Origin: Bacteroides sp. CAG:545
Lineage (GTDB): Bacteria > Bacteroidota > Bacteroidia > Bacteroidales > UBA932
Direction of reading: 5' to 3'
DNA length: 64,000 bases
Assembly: GCA_000432515.1 (NCBI GenBank)
Contig: HF996044.1
Span: forward strand, 80,529 to 144,528
In this document: positions 18,017 to 27,653 of the stretch, one piece after another
Layout of the letters: each line of letters starts with the position of its first letter
How positions within the stretch are numbered: position 1 is the stretch's first letter
Translations under genes and position numbers: made by a program
The notes under the pieces: generated by a model
What the model was told of the DNA's origin: nothing
The model's database searches: none
What the model saw: only the letters and a program-made list of their open reading frames with translations

Positions 18017-18970
18017 ATGAAATACAGAATTTCATTGATCGCTCTTTCAGCCTTGCTTGCTCTTTCAGCCTGCAAGGCTGAGCCTGAGCGGCACTATGTC
18101 AAAAATGACAAAGACCAGGAGGAGGAAGTAATTCCTGAAGGGAACGGAAAGACCTTGCTTGCAGGCTCTTTCAATATCAGATACTTCAATACTACGGATA
18201 CCTATCCGTGGTCTGTGAGGAAGGATGCCGTGTTCAAGTTCATTGAAACCACCAGTCCGGGCTTTCTCGGTCTGCAGGAGGTCAAAGCCACTCAGTCTCA
18301 GGATTTTGCATATAAGCTCTCCGATACTTACGGATATTATGACATTGACCGTGATACCGGAAAGGGCATCAGCAGCGGCTCAGGCGAAGGTATCGGAATC
18401 CTTTACAAGAAAGGCCGTTTCGAGCTGAAGGACAAGGGATTTTTCTGGCTTGCAGATACGCCGGACAAGCTTCCTGAAAAGAATGAAGACGGCACATATT
18501 CTTCATGGAACAGTGCAAAACGCAGGGTCGTGGTATGGACGAAAGTTGCGGACAAACTTCATAACAATCAGATTGTCTGGTTCTTCGCCACTCATTTCGA
18601 CCACATCAGCGTGGAAGCCAGGACGAAGTCAAGTGCATTGACAATTTCAAAGATCAAGGAGCTTACGGGGATTGCAGATCTGTCGAAGAGTTCCGTTCCG
18701 ATTTTCCTCGTTGCGGATTTCAACTGTACGCTGAATTCTACTGAACTTGCGCCGGTCAGAGCTGCGATGGGAGATGCCAGGACATTGGCGAAGAAGACTG
18801 AAAGCGGAAGGACTTTCAATGGTTTCGGCGAGACGAAACAGTCAGTGATTGACCACATCTTCTTCGTGGGCAATGTCAATGCCGACAGATATCACATTGC
18901 CACAGAGGATTATGGCGTGAAGTACATTTCCGACCACTACCCTATCACCTTACTCTGCTCTTACAAGTAA
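18017..18970 (+). CDS. Endonuclease/exonuclease/phosphatase (EEP)-family lipoprotein, 317 aa
   Basis: Lipobox LSAC (Cys19, ALLALSACKAEPE) followed by a DNase-I-like EEP fold. Catalytic positions visible: Asn in SFNIRYF (about 53), Glu in GLQEVKA (about 92), His in FATHFDH (about 197), Asp/Asn in LVADFN (about 236) and the terminal SDHYPI His (about 309). EEP enzymes cleave phosphodiester or phosphomonoester bonds in DNA, inositol phosphates or sphingomyelin-like lipids; which of these is not readable. As last gene of the SusC-SusD operon and lipid-anchored, it most likely processes the imported phosphorylated substrate outside or at the cell surface. Confidence 0.87.
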   Translation: MKYRISLIALSALLALSACKAEPERHYVKNDKDQEEEVIPEGNGKTLLAGSFNIRYFNTTDTYPWSVRKDAVFKFIETTSPGFLGLQEVKATQSQDFAYKLSDTYGYYDIDRDTGKGISSGSGEGIGILYKKGRFELKDKGFFWLADTPDKLPEKNEDGTYSSWNSAKRRVVVWTKVADKLHNNQIVWFFATHFDHISVEARTKSSALTISKIKELTGIADLSKSSVPIFLVADFNCTLNSTELAPVRAAMGDARTLAKKTESGRTFNGFGETKQSVIDHIFFVGNVNADRYHIATEDYGVKYISDHYPITLLCSYK

Positions 18971-19012
18971 GTACTGAGTATTATATATACCAGAAGCAGG
19001 CTTATAACGGCG

Positions 19013-19124
19013 GGCGTATCGCGCAACTCACTGAATATCAACGATTAAGCCATTTTCAGAGTTGGGATTTTGGCAACTCTGAAAATGGCTATATTATTGA
19101 TACTTACTACTTTACGGGGTGCGC
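19013..19124. repeat. REP-like long palindrome, copy B
   Basis: Same element as copy A but in inverted orientation. Core arms 19048-19064 (agccattttcagagttg) and 19074-19090 are a perfect 17-bp inverted repeat with a 9-nt loop. It lies between the stops of two convergent genes (EEP lipoprotein and queF) and ends 2 bp before the queF stop. Confidence 0.85.
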
Positions 19125-19126
19125 AA

Positions 19127-19591
19127 CTATTCGTGTGTGGCGAAACGCTGTTCGGCCAGTTTCTCGTACTTGGTGCCCGGACGGCCGTAGTTGGCGTAGG
19201 GGTAGATGGAGATGCCGCCACGTGGGGTGAAGAGGCCGGTAACCTCGATGTATTTGGGACCCATCAGTTTGATGAGGTCTTTCATGATGATGTTCACGCA
19301 GTCCTCGTGGAAGTCTCCGTGGTTTCTGAAGCTGAAAAGATAGAGCTTGAGGCTCTTGCTCTCGACCATCTTGACGTCAGGGATATAGCTGATGCGGAGC
19401 TCCGCGAAGTCCGGCTGTCCTGTAATCGGACAGAGGGTGGTGAACTCCGGGCAGTTGAAACGCACCCAGTAGTCATTGCCCTGGTGCTTGTTTTCGAATG
19501 TCTCCAGTACCTCCGGAGCGTAGTCCATTCTGTATTCGGTCTTGCGGCCAAGGGACTTGAGACCTTCTTGTTCTCTTTCGTTATTGTTCAT
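19127..19591 (-). CDS. queF: NADPH-dependent 7-cyano-7-deazaguanine reductase (QueF), 154 aa
   Basis: Reduces preQ0 to preQ1 in queuosine synthesis. Unimodular short QueF: active-site Cys in FTTLCPITGQPDFAEL, followed by YIPDVKMVESKSLKLYL and SFRNHGDFHEDCVN, the family's substrate and NADPH segments. The ATG at 19591 is used because the homologous N-terminus (NNNEREQEGLKSLGRKTEY) begins there; an upstream in-frame extension lies inside yhhQ. The start is 4 bp from the yhhQ stop, so the two form a queuosine operon. Confidence 0.93.
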   Translation of the reverse strand: MNNNEREQEGLKSLGRKTEYRMDYAPEVLETFENKHQGNDYWVRFNCPEFTTLCPITGQPDFAELRISYIPDVKMVESKSLKLYLFSFRNHGDFHEDCVNIIMKDLIKLMGPKYIEVTGLFTPRGGISIYPYANYGRPGTKYEKLAEQRFATHE

Positions 19592-19595
19592 AATA

Positions 19596-20273
19596 TCAGA
19601 TGTCTGCAATCTTAAACGGATTGTATGAAATGTTTTCGTCGAATGTGTCGATTCCTTCGTAGCGCTTGAGGGCTTTGACAACCTGAACGGTCACAGGAAG
19701 TATGACTATCTCGTAACATACTTTGAATGAGACCTGCGCCAGCATCATTGCTGCCAATGACTTGATGTCGGCACCCCAGAAGACTATCGGCATGAAGATC
19801 AATGAATCAAGGCCTTCACCTGCTATGGAGGAGAGTATTGCCCTGACTGAGAAGCCTTTGCCTTTGGATGCTATCTTCATCTTGCTCATCACGAATGCAT
19901 TCATCGTGGAGCCGGCGAGGAAGGCGAGCAATGAAGCGAAAGCTACTCGCGGGGCCATGCTGAAGACGTAATTGAAATGCTCTCCGCCGTCCCAGAAGGA
20001 AGCGGCAGGCAGCCATGCGACGATCTGACCGACCAATGCGACGAAGAAGTTCATGGCAAAGGCTGTCCAGATTACGAGTCTGGCCTTACGATAGCCCCAG
20101 ACTTCTGCAAAGCAGTCGTTGAGGATGTAAGAAATAGGGAAAATGATCACTGCGCCCGGCAGTGTGATGCTACCGATAGCGAATACTTTGGTAGCGAAGA
20201 GGTTGGATGCGATGAGGCATACTGAAAAGAGTATGGCCATCAGCATGAACACTACTGATACTTTTTTGTTCAT
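19596..20273 (-). CDS. yhhQ: Queuosine precursor transporter (YhhQ/VUT family), 225 aa
   Basis: Six-segment inner-membrane protein of the YhhQ family, which imports 7-deazaguanine precursors such as preQ0 and preQ1. Seen: ASNLFATKVF near residue 22-31, FPISYILNDCFAEVWGYRKAR (family signature, about 48-68), and SIAGEGLDSLIFMPIVFW in the C-terminal half. Coupling with queF directly downstream supports the assignment. The start is the ATG at 20273 (MNKKVSVVF). I looked for a preQ1 riboswitch in the 92-bp gap before it and did not find one. Confidence 0.9.
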   Translation of the reverse strand: MNKKVSVVFMLMAILFSVCLIASNLFATKVFAIGSITLPGAVIIFPISYILNDCFAEVWGYRKARLVIWTAFAMNFFVALVGQIVAWLPAASFWDGGEHFNYVFSMAPRVAFASLLAFLAGSTMNAFVMSKMKIASKGKGFSVRAILSSIAGEGLDSLIFMPIVFWGADIKSLAAMMLAQVSFKVCYEIVILPVTVQVVKALKRYEGIDTFDENISYNPFKIADI

Positions 20274-20365
20274 TTTTCTTGTTTTTTTAAGTGGTTTCCT
20301 AGAATACACTCGGCGAAGCCGACCTTTAACCTTATTTAAAAGCCGGCCTCACTCATATAAGTATT

Positions 20366-21463
20366 TTATTCGTCGTCGCCGGCGGCTTTGAGGCGTTCGG
20401 CGTTCTCGGCTATCTGGAGCTGGTCGATACATTCCTGGATATCACCGTCCATGAAGGCAGGGAGATTGTACATTGACCAGTTGATACGGTGGTCGGTGAC
20501 GCGGGACTGCGGATAATTGTACGTTCTGATCTTGGCGGAACGGTCGCCCGTCGATACCATCGTCTTACGCTTGGCTGCGATACCGTCCAGATACTTCTGG
20601 TGCTCCATATTGTACAGACGGGTACGGAGCTCTTCCAATGCCCTGTCGAAGTTCTTGAGCTGCGAACGCTCCTCCTGACATTGAACCACGATTCCTGACG
20701 GGATATGTGTCAGTCGGACAGCAGAATACGTCGTGTTCACACCCTGTCCGCCAGGACCTGAAGAACAGTAGGTATCCTTGCGGATATCATTCATATCCAG
20801 ATCAATGTCGAACTCGTCAGCCTCCGGGAAGACAGCCACAGATGCGGCAGAAGTCTGGATACGTCCCTGAGTCTCCGTCTGAGGCACCCTCTGCACACGA
20901 TGCACACCGGACTCGTATTTCATTGTCCCGTAAACACCATCAGCGCACGAAAGCTTGAACACAATCTGCTTGAAACCGCCTGAAGTGCCCGGAGCCTGGT
21001 CCGAAACCTCGAGTTTCCAGCCCTTGCGCTCAGCAAACTTCGAATACATCCTGAACAAGTCACCTGCGAATATGGCAGCCTCATCGCCACCTGTACCGCC
21101 ACGGATTTCGACCATCGCATTCTTGCTGTCATCAGGATCCGAAGGAATGAGAAGCAGCTTGATGTTCTGCTCCATGTCAGGAAGCTTCGGCTCAATCTCG
21201 GCAATTTCCTCTCTTGCCATCTCCTTGAGATCGTCATCCTTCTCATTGGCCATGATATCCTTGGCGGAAGCGAGTTCATCCACCATTCTCTTGTATTCCT
21301 GTCCTGCCTTGATGATAGGCTCCAGTTCCTTGTAATCCTTGTTCAGCTGAACATATTTCTTCATGTCCGACATCACAGCCGGGTCCGAAAGCTGTTCCTG
21401 AAGAGAAATGAATTTGTCCTGAAGGCTCAGGACCTTTTCCAGCAATGTATTCTTCTCTGCCAT
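20366..21463 (-). CDS. prfA: Peptide chain release factor 1 (RF1), 365 aa
   Basis: Recognises UAA and UAG at translation termination. The PxT stop-recognition motif is present as P-Q-T (RVPQTETQGR), and the catalytic GGQ is in SSGPGGQGVNTT. The absence of the RF2 SPF motif identifies RF1. N-terminal coiled domain (1-100) and C-terminal basic helix (RSAKIRTYNYPQSRVTDHR) are complete. The ATG at 21463 (MAEKNTLLEKV) is chosen over an earlier in-frame start with a non-homologous tail. It lies 92 bp upstream of yhhQ on the same strand. Confidence 0.95.
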   Translation of the reverse strand: MAEKNTLLEKVLSLQDKFISLQEQLSDPAVMSDMKKYVQLNKDYKELEPIIKAGQEYKRMVDELASAKDIMANEKDDDLKEMAREEIAEIEPKLPDMEQNIKLLLIPSDPDDSKNAMVEIRGGTGGDEAAIFAGDLFRMYSKFAERKGWKLEVSDQAPGTSGGFKQIVFKLSCADGVYGTMKYESGVHRVQRVPQTETQGRIQTSAASVAVFPEADEFDIDLDMNDIRKDTYCSSGPGGQGVNTTYSAVRLTHIPSGIVVQCQEERSQLKNFDRALEELRTRLYNMEHQKYLDGIAAKRKTMVSTGDRSAKIRTYNYPQSRVTDHRINWSMYNLPAFMDGDIQECIDQLQIAENAERLKAAGDDE

Positions 21464-21511
21464 ATATTGTTGTTGTCTTCTATTTCGTATTAAACCATCA
21501 ATCACATTGGT

Positions 21512-22630
21512 TTACAGCGCTTTGACATAGCAACGTCTGCGCATGTAAAGCTCATGTTCGTACTTGCCCCAGACATTCACCGCACTGTTCGTCTCAATCT
21601 GTGGATTGGAAATCGCCCACATTGTCCCGACTTTCTTGTACTTTTCAGCCATCGAGCAATGGTAAATGGAGCTTACACCCTTGTTCTGCCAATGCGGCAC
21701 GGCCCCGTTGAGCATAAGGTCCACGCATTCATAATTGTGCATTGCCTTGAGCAGGTGGAACCAGCCGAACGGGAACAGACGGCCTTTCGCCTTCTGCAAC
21801 GCCTTCGAGATGGTCGGGAACGCGATTCCGAAAGCCACAAGCTCATTGTTCTCATCCAGGACGATACTGCTCACCTTGTCTGAAATGAACGGCATTGACA
21901 CTTTCGCCTCGTGGTCGATTTCCTTCTGCGTGAACGGAATGAAATTATAGACTGCCGCAGCAAAGCTCTCATTGTAAACCTTGAAGAAATAGTCCACCAT
22001 CTTCTTGTCCTTCTTCAGGTTGTCGATTTTGCCGTCGTGCAGGTTATACCTTTCCTTGAGCTTTCCAGCAATTCTGCTCACCTTGTCCTGAACACCCTGT
22101 GAGGCATTCATCTTGTACTGAAGCCAGTCACACTCCTTCTCGTACCCGAGGGCCGTCACCAAGTCATTGTAATACGGGAAGTTATACAGACAGTTGAACG
22201 GAGGAATGTTCTCAAAACCCTCGACCAGCATGCCCTGCTTTCCCAAAGTATTGTAATACAATGGCCCGTGCACCTCGGTCATGCCATTCTCGCGGGCCCA
22301 GGCTTCAGCCGTTCCGAGCAGAAGACGGGCAACGTCAATGTCATTGATCGTGTCAAACCATCCGAAACGCGCTCTTTTCTTGTCATACAATTCATTGTAA
22401 CGAGGATTTATCATAGCGCATATACGCCCCACGATTTTCTTTCCGTCGAACGCCAGCCACAACTTGTGCTTGCAATAATCCAACGCAGGATCTTTCGTCA
22501 GGCTGAACACCTGATCAGAATGAAGAGCCGGAACATATTGCTCACAATCCTTGTACAATTCGTCAGGAAACTTGATGAACTTCTTCAGCATTCTTCTCCC
22601 GACGACTTCAACTATTGTATAATTCGCCAT
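21512..22630 (-). CDS. GNAT-like acyltransferase-domain protein, 372 aa
   Basis: Cytosolic protein without signal peptide. The N-terminal part (about 10-190) and the C-terminal part (about 255-350) look like two degenerate GNAT (N-acyltransferase) folds: residues LAFDGKKIVGRICAMINPRYN match the beta4/motif-A entrance region, and DENNELVAFGIAFPTISKAL is similar in the second half. Related proteins are widespread in Bacteroidetes and uncharacterised. Start at 22630 (MANYTIVEV) because upstream codons lack homology and cross a promoter-like TAAATTTG box (22655-22662, minus). The gene is followed by prfA 48 bp later. Confidence 0.72.
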   Translation of the reverse strand: MANYTIVEVVGRRMLKKFIKFPDELYKDCEQYVPALHSDQVFSLTKDPALDYCKHKLWLAFDGKKIVGRICAMINPRYNELYDKKRARFGWFDTINDIDVARLLLGTAEAWARENGMTEVHGPLYYNTLGKQGMLVEGFENIPPFNCLYNFPYYNDLVTALGYEKECDWLQYKMNASQGVQDKVSRIAGKLKERYNLHDGKIDNLKKDKKMVDYFFKVYNESFAAAVYNFIPFTQKEIDHEAKVSMPFISDKVSSIVLDENNELVAFGIAFPTISKALQKAKGRLFPFGWFHLLKAMHNYECVDLMLNGAVPHWQNKGVSSIYHCSMAEKYKKVGTMWAISNPQIETNSAVNVWGKYEHELYMRRRCYVKAL

Positions 22631-22705
22631 TTTTCTGGTTTTAAGTACAGTCTGCAAATTTAGCAATAATTTTGCAGAATATAAAAAGGTCAACACATAT
22701 GGAAA

Positions 22706-22739
22706 CTTCCGGGCACCCCAACGAAGAGACACCCGGAAG
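22706..22739 (-). terminator. Probable terminator of Sus-like locus 2
   Basis: Inverted repeat cttccggg / cccggaag (8 bp) located directly after the BACON-protein stop on the minus strand. The following T-tract is short, so efficiency is uncertain. Confidence 0.5.
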
Positions 22740-22763
22740 CAATCAATAATATTCGGTCAAAGA

Positions 22764-25700
22764 TTATTTGGTAATCTTGATGTTGTCGAGGAATATACGA
22801 CCGGCACCACCGACCTTGTAATTGTATTTACCTGTATACTTGTAAACACCGCTCTCATCCTTCGCCATTACGACACGGTACATCACTACAACAAGGCGAG
22901 TATTGGCATTGACACCTTTAATCTTAACTGAAGAGTGAGACCAGTTATATTTGCCTTTAGGCTGATCGATTCCAAGGATATCACTGCACTTCGTACCATT
23001 CTCAAACTCACCATCACCCTCAATCACGATAACCACCTTAGAGTCATCGACAGTGCCACTTCCCTGCACCATAGCAGCATGGTCGAAGTCCATAGTAACA
23101 TCAGTAGCCGATGTAACAGCGAGATTAGGCAGTCTGATAGAAGTATTATTTCCGCCAGTCTTACTGAACTTCAAATACTTATCCTGGAGATAAATAAGTT
23201 CAAGACCAGGATTCATATCTTCATATCCTGCAAGTTTCAACGCATCCGGAGCAACAGACTTAAGGTCCTTGCCATAAATATTCACAGCATTGTCGTCCTT
23301 GCTCTTTCCGATGGTATCACCTATCTTGTTTCCTGTGGCAGTACTATAGTAGTCCAGAACAGGCTGGAGCCACCCGAAGTCGTCAAAGAACACAACATTA
23401 GACTCGGCCTGAGCAACCGGAAGTTTCACAGAATAAGAGTACTCGTCATTTGACAGAACCACATCACCAGATCTTGCACTTCCAGCATTTGCCTCGAATG
23501 GAATATCGAGAGAATAAGTGCCGGCAGTTGCCTCAGTTGTCGGGAACTTAACCCATGAAGGAGCTGACACCTTGAATGGGATATTCGCAACTATAGTAAC
23601 CTTTCTGGTCTCACCGATACCAGCGATAGTATTTACACCTGGGCAAGAAACCTTGATAGAAGGCTCGAACTTATCCTGCTTTACAGTAAGGACAGACTCG
23701 ATAGTACCTTTCACAAAACGTACTGTACCAGTTCTGGCAACACCCGTAAGGTTAGCGGCAGCCTTGAATTTAAGAGGCGTCCACTCAACCTTTGCAGTTG
23801 TAGAAGGAAGGAGCTGGATCCAATCCGCGTCAATCTTGGTCTCGAATGACGTATTTGACTGAACAGTTACCGTAAATTCAGCACCCTGACCAAGAACTTC
23901 TACTGAGTTACCCTCCTTGATACTGATGAACGGATCAAGTTCCTGTCCTGCAGCGGACTGCACGACCTGAATCTTCCTGGATGTCACACCTGATTTGATG
24001 GTAATCTCACCCTTTCTCAAGACGCTGAGTTCACTAGGATCACAAGTAACACTGACCGTCTTGGTCTCACCTGCAAGTCCGGAGCCATTCTCAATATGAA
24101 GCCAGTTGGCACTTGCAGAAACATTGAAGTCAACATCCGATGACACCTTGAATGTATAAGGAGCCTCAGGTGTCCCCTCGAATGTAATGAGGTCAGAATC
24201 AAGTCCTTCAACATTGATATTGGCCTTGACGGCCTCAGAGGCAAGCATTACCTCGATATCATCTACATAATATCTGTAGTAGCCGGACTCCTGAGCACCG
24301 GCATGTCCGAACACTGAAGGATGGAATGATATTGCAGTTGCAGTCGTAGCGCCCTTGATTGTAAACATGGCATCCTGCCAGAACATCTTGCCTGAACTCT
24401 GAGAATGAGAAACAGGTTCGCTTATCTTGTCTGATTTGGACGCCGGCTCGACTTTACCAGGGCCGTCAATTTCCAGAACAAGCTGAGTCTTGTCAATATT
24501 ACCGTCACCCTGCATCTGTGAACACCATTTGAATGAGACCACGATATCTTGTTCGCCATCCAATCTAAAGAGAGGCAAAGTCAATCCTGACTGTTTTTTG
24601 TTAGCACCAAATTTGAAATATGCATCCTGAAGATAAATTGTCTTGAATGAAGGATTCAGATCAGTATATCCTCTTGATCTGAGCACACCAAGAACATCAC
24701 AGCCATTATCTGCAAGAGTCGTATAGAGGTTTGCACATCCGTCAGCAGAAGATGTTACCGCACCAACGCAGTCTGAAATCTTTTTATCTTCAGACAATTT
24801 GGAATTGGCAGCATCAATATATGGAGCAAGCCAAGAGAAATCATCTCTGAAAGGAAGTTTTACACCTACGCTTTCATCCTGTCCGTTATCCACGAATGAA
24901 ACAGGAACTACTGTGACATCCTTCTTGATGATACCGATGTAGTACGCAAGCACGTCCACCTTGTGAGTATTGACTTTATTGAAGGTCTCAGCATCAGCAG
25001 GAATAAGAAGCGAACATGTGGTTTTGTCTGCAAAACGAAGAGTCGAACCTATAAGAGTTCCTGTCAGTTTCACGTATGTAACCTTATCAGGAAGCACAGA
25101 CGGAGCTTTGTCAATAGACACCGGCGTAGGATAAGTCACTTCTGCTGTGGACTTTACTTCTACCTGATCAAGCACAAAAGACGGGATTCCGCTGATTTTG
25201 CTTGTCTTGCCATTGAAATCCACGACATCTCCGGCTTTAACCTCTGCTTTTCCATCAACGAACATGTTCACAGTACCATCTGTAACCACGAATCCAGTGG
25301 TAGAGACAGCCGCGACAGTAGCGCTGAGCACCTTAGCCCTGGAAGCAGAATCAAGATCAGCTACCTTAGCAACATTACCTTCCGGCGCTCCAAGATAGGC
25401 ATCGCCATTCTGATAAATGGTAGTGGTTACCTTATAACCACGCTTGTTCATAATCGTAATGAGACCCTGGCGGGGAGCATTCATAACTCCGCCGGTATAG
25501 TTGTCCTCTACAGTGACATTGACATCCATTGTATTGGAACCGGACATCGGATCCACGGTTATCCATGGCTCGTCCACGTCTATCATCCAATCAGAATCCG
25601 AAGCTATCCTGAAAGACTGTGACTCTTCGGCCTTGGCCTCAAATGTCAAGCTGGATTCTGTCAGCAATGCACTAGGCTTGACCAACTCTTCCTCTTTACA

Positions 25701-25766
25701 GCTTGTAAAAGGAGAAGCCAGCAGCAAAATCGCACTGATTCTAAATAAGTTATTTATAATTTTCAT
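22764..25766 (-). CDS. Large BACON-domain lipoprotein with two duplicated jelly-roll-like modules, 1000 aa
   Basis: Lipobox FTSC (Cys23) predicts a lipid-anchored surface protein. Domain order: BACON-like (about 35-120), an OB-fold-like module (about 150-300), module J1 (about 305-520), BACON-like repeats (about 525-615, 630-710 and 715-805), and module J2 (about 815-1000). J1 and J2 share DDF-[SG]-WL-x-P near their start, NxY then GY-x-D-x-NP, IYLQD-x-Y-x-KF, and a late acidic VxEIDG/VIEGDG segment, so they are an internal duplication. BACON domains are carbohydrate- or mucin-associated in Bacteroidetes. No catalytic residues are apparent. It is last in the SusCD operon and probably acts as a surface binding protein. 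Confidence 0.82.
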   Translation of the reverse strand: MKIINNLFRISAILLLASPFTSCKEEELVKPSALLTESSLTFEAKAEESQSFRIASDSDWMIDVDEPWITVDPMSGSNTMDVNVTVEDNYTGGVMNAPRQGLITIMNKRGYKVTTTIYQNGDAYLGAPEGNVAKVADLDSASRAKVLSATVAAVSTTGFVVTDGTVNMFVDGKAEVKAGDVVDFNGKTSKISGIPSFVLDQVEVKSTAEVTYPTPVSIDKAPSVLPDKVTYVKLTGTLIGSTLRFADKTTCSLLIPADAETFNKVNTHKVDVLAYYIGIIKKDVTVVPVSFVDNGQDESVGVKLPFRDDFSWLAPYIDAANSKLSEDKKISDCVGAVTSSADGCANLYTTLADNGCDVLGVLRSRGYTDLNPSFKTIYLQDAYFKFGANKKQSGLTLPLFRLDGEQDIVVSFKWCSQMQGDGNIDKTQLVLEIDGPGKVEPASKSDKISEPVSHSQSSGKMFWQDAMFTIKGATTATAISFHPSVFGHAGAQESGYYRYYVDDIEVMLASEAVKANINVEGLDSDLITFEGTPEAPYTFKVSSDVDFNVSASANWLHIENGSGLAGETKTVSVTCDPSELSVLRKGEITIKSGVTSRKIQVVQSAAGQELDPFISIKEGNSVEVLGQGAEFTVTVQSNTSFETKIDADWIQLLPSTTAKVEWTPLKFKAAANLTGVARTGTVRFVKGTIESVLTVKQDKFEPSIKVSCPGVNTIAGIGETRKVTIVANIPFKVSAPSWVKFPTTEATAGTYSLDIPFEANAGSARSGDVVLSNDEYSYSVKLPVAQAESNVVFFDDFGWLQPVLDYYSTATGNKIGDTIGKSKDDNAVNIYGKDLKSVAPDALKLAGYEDMNPGLELIYLQDKYLKFSKTGGNNTSIRLPNLAVTSATDVTMDFDHAAMVQGSGTVDDSKVVIVIEGDGEFENGTKCSDILGIDQPKGKYNWSHSSVKIKGVNANTRLVVVMYRVVMAKDESGVYKYTGKYNYKVGGAGRIFLDNIKITK

Positions 25767-25809
25767 AACAATCTAATTTAATGATCCAGATTTATTTGTC
25801 ACATTGGCA

Positions 25810-27636
25810 CTAGAAGTCCAGACCATCAGCCCAACCGTTATTCTGAGCCAGGTTAGGATTAAGTTGACGATCTCCACTTGGAATCGGGTAAAGATAATCC
25901 CTACTTTCATCAAAGGCACGTGCCTTCTTATAATGCATGGCAACATAGCCCTTGGTACCCTCGCTCAAAATTATACCGTCTGAATATGGAACATATTTTC
26001 CGTCAATTTCGATTTCCTGAATCTGGAGATATGTAAAGTTATCACCATATTGCTTCTTTACTGCATTGTCAACCTTCGCTGTAGCATAAAGATAAACGTC
26101 TGCAGTGCCGTCACCTGTCAAATCATATGCGCCAGGTCCAGGGAAATACATACCGTAAAGCGGTTCTGCCCAAGTTGCGCCTTCTTTCCATCTTACGATA
26201 TCATTCCATCTTCTTCCCTCAAGAGCCATCTCGATAGTCCTTTCACGACGGACTTCAAGAATCTGCGCGAGATTAGAAGGATTAAGTTTGGCAAGGTTCT
26301 GATAGCCATAAGTTTCAGAAGTCAGGAACGGATCGACTGTAAGACCTGCCAACACAAGATGAGGCATACCTACGCGGTCACGAAGCTTGTTGATGGAATT
26401 GTCAACATCCTCCTGAGTGAGGATATTCAGTTCGGCCTTAGCCTCTGCAAACATCAGATATGCCTCTCCCAGACGATATACTGGAATATCATTGAAGGAC
26501 ATATTTGCACGCTCAGCAGTTTCATACTGAGGATCCATCACGAACTTCTCAAGCTGGAATCCTGTAGAGGTCATCGTAAGTTCAGGACCATAAATAGTCT
26601 TCTTGGAGTTCACACGGATACTCTGAGGAAGCCTGATGATCATACCCAAACGCGGGTCCCTGTCAGCCACTTCTTCCACGAACAGCTTGGTTTCCCAATC
26701 CGGCTTGTCCGTATATCTGGTGCCGTCTTTCATCAAGAAACTGTCAATGAACTTCTTTGAAAAACCAGGGTTACCACCTGTGTTCATGGCTACATAACTT
26801 GTTGCGCTATGAGTACAGCCGATAGACTGTTCCATTCTGATGGCAAGAATATACTCATTCTGGTCAGCATCAGGTTCCCTGAACAGTTCATGATAGTCAG
26901 AAGCCAAAGAATATACTCCGGAATTCATAACCTGCTCAGCAGCCTGATAAGCGAGTTTCAAATAGTCCTCAGCAGAATGTCCCGGCAAAGTGACGTTGTG
27001 GTATTTTCTGAAAGTACCTTCATAGAGACAGAACTGGGCCTTGAGCATAAGAGCCGCCCATTTGTTTACACGGTAAACGCTCTTTCCTGAAGGAAGACTT
27101 TCAATGGCGTCATCAATGTCATTCAACATGTTGCTCATAACCAGCTCACGGGAATCTCTGGCCTTATACAGACTGGAGTCACGGGAGCCAAGTTCCTTGT
27201 CATACCATGGCACATCTCCGAATCTCATGACTTTCCGGAAATAGAACTGAGTTCTGAAGAATTTTGCCAGGCCAGTATATTGTTTAGCCACTTCAGCATC
27301 TGTGCACTGATCCATATGGCCCAGCATCGTATTGATCTTACGCAGCTGTCCCCATGACCATCCTCCTGAAGCAGCTGCCTGTGGAACTTCACGGGCAGTA
27401 CCGCCGAGCAGTTCATCTGATATTGTTCCCTTCTCGAACATCACATCAGACTGTTCGTCATATGGAGTCTTATCTAAAAGATTGTCATAGAACGAGTTGG
27501 AAAACATCTTAAGATCGTTTTCAGTCTTGAAGTATGTTTCCGGAACAAGTCTGTCCTTAGGGGTCTTCTCCAAGAAACTGTCACAAGAAGAGCACCCGAG
27601 AATAATAGCAATTATTGGAAATATATATTTTTTCAT
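25810..27636 (-). CDS. SusD/RagB-family surface lipoprotein, 608 aa (locus 2)
   Basis: Lipobox CSSC (MKKYIFPIIAIILGCSSCDS). SusD features: FFRTQFYFRKVMRFGDVPWY, the late EVRRERTIEMALEGRRWND followed by IVRW, and the terminal YPIPSGDRQLNPNLAQNNGW. The ATG at 27636 is preferred over one 18 bp upstream, since a GGGAGG ribosome-binding site sits about 9 nt before it; the upstream ATG overlaps the SusC stop by one base. It follows SusC directly and precedes the BACON protein by 43 bp. Substrate unknown. Confidence 0.93.
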   Translation of the reverse strand: MKKYIFPIIAIILGCSSCDSFLEKTPKDRLVPETYFKTENDLKMFSNSFYDNLLDKTPYDEQSDVMFEKGTISDELLGGTAREVPQAAASGGWSWGQLRKINTMLGHMDQCTDAEVAKQYTGLAKFFRTQFYFRKVMRFGDVPWYDKELGSRDSSLYKARDSRELVMSNMLNDIDDAIESLPSGKSVYRVNKWAALMLKAQFCLYEGTFRKYHNVTLPGHSAEDYLKLAYQAAEQVMNSGVYSLASDYHELFREPDADQNEYILAIRMEQSIGCTHSATSYVAMNTGGNPGFSKKFIDSFLMKDGTRYTDKPDWETKLFVEEVADRDPRLGMIIRLPQSIRVNSKKTIYGPELTMTSTGFQLEKFVMDPQYETAERANMSFNDIPVYRLGEAYLMFAEAKAELNILTQEDVDNSINKLRDRVGMPHLVLAGLTVDPFLTSETYGYQNLAKLNPSNLAQILEVRRERTIEMALEGRRWNDIVRWKEGATWAEPLYGMYFPGPGAYDLTGDGTADVYLYATAKVDNAVKKQYGDNFTYLQIQEIEIDGKYVPYSDGIILSEGTKGYVAMHYKKARAFDESRDYLYPIPSGDRQLNPNLAQNNGWADGLDF

Positions 27637-27653
27637 TGATCTGTCCTCCCGCA

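Noticed and set aside
20274..20365. preQ1 riboswitch before yhhQ-queF
   Set aside because: The gap lacks the conserved preQ1-I or -II sequence; only a short tcggc/gccga hairpin is seen.
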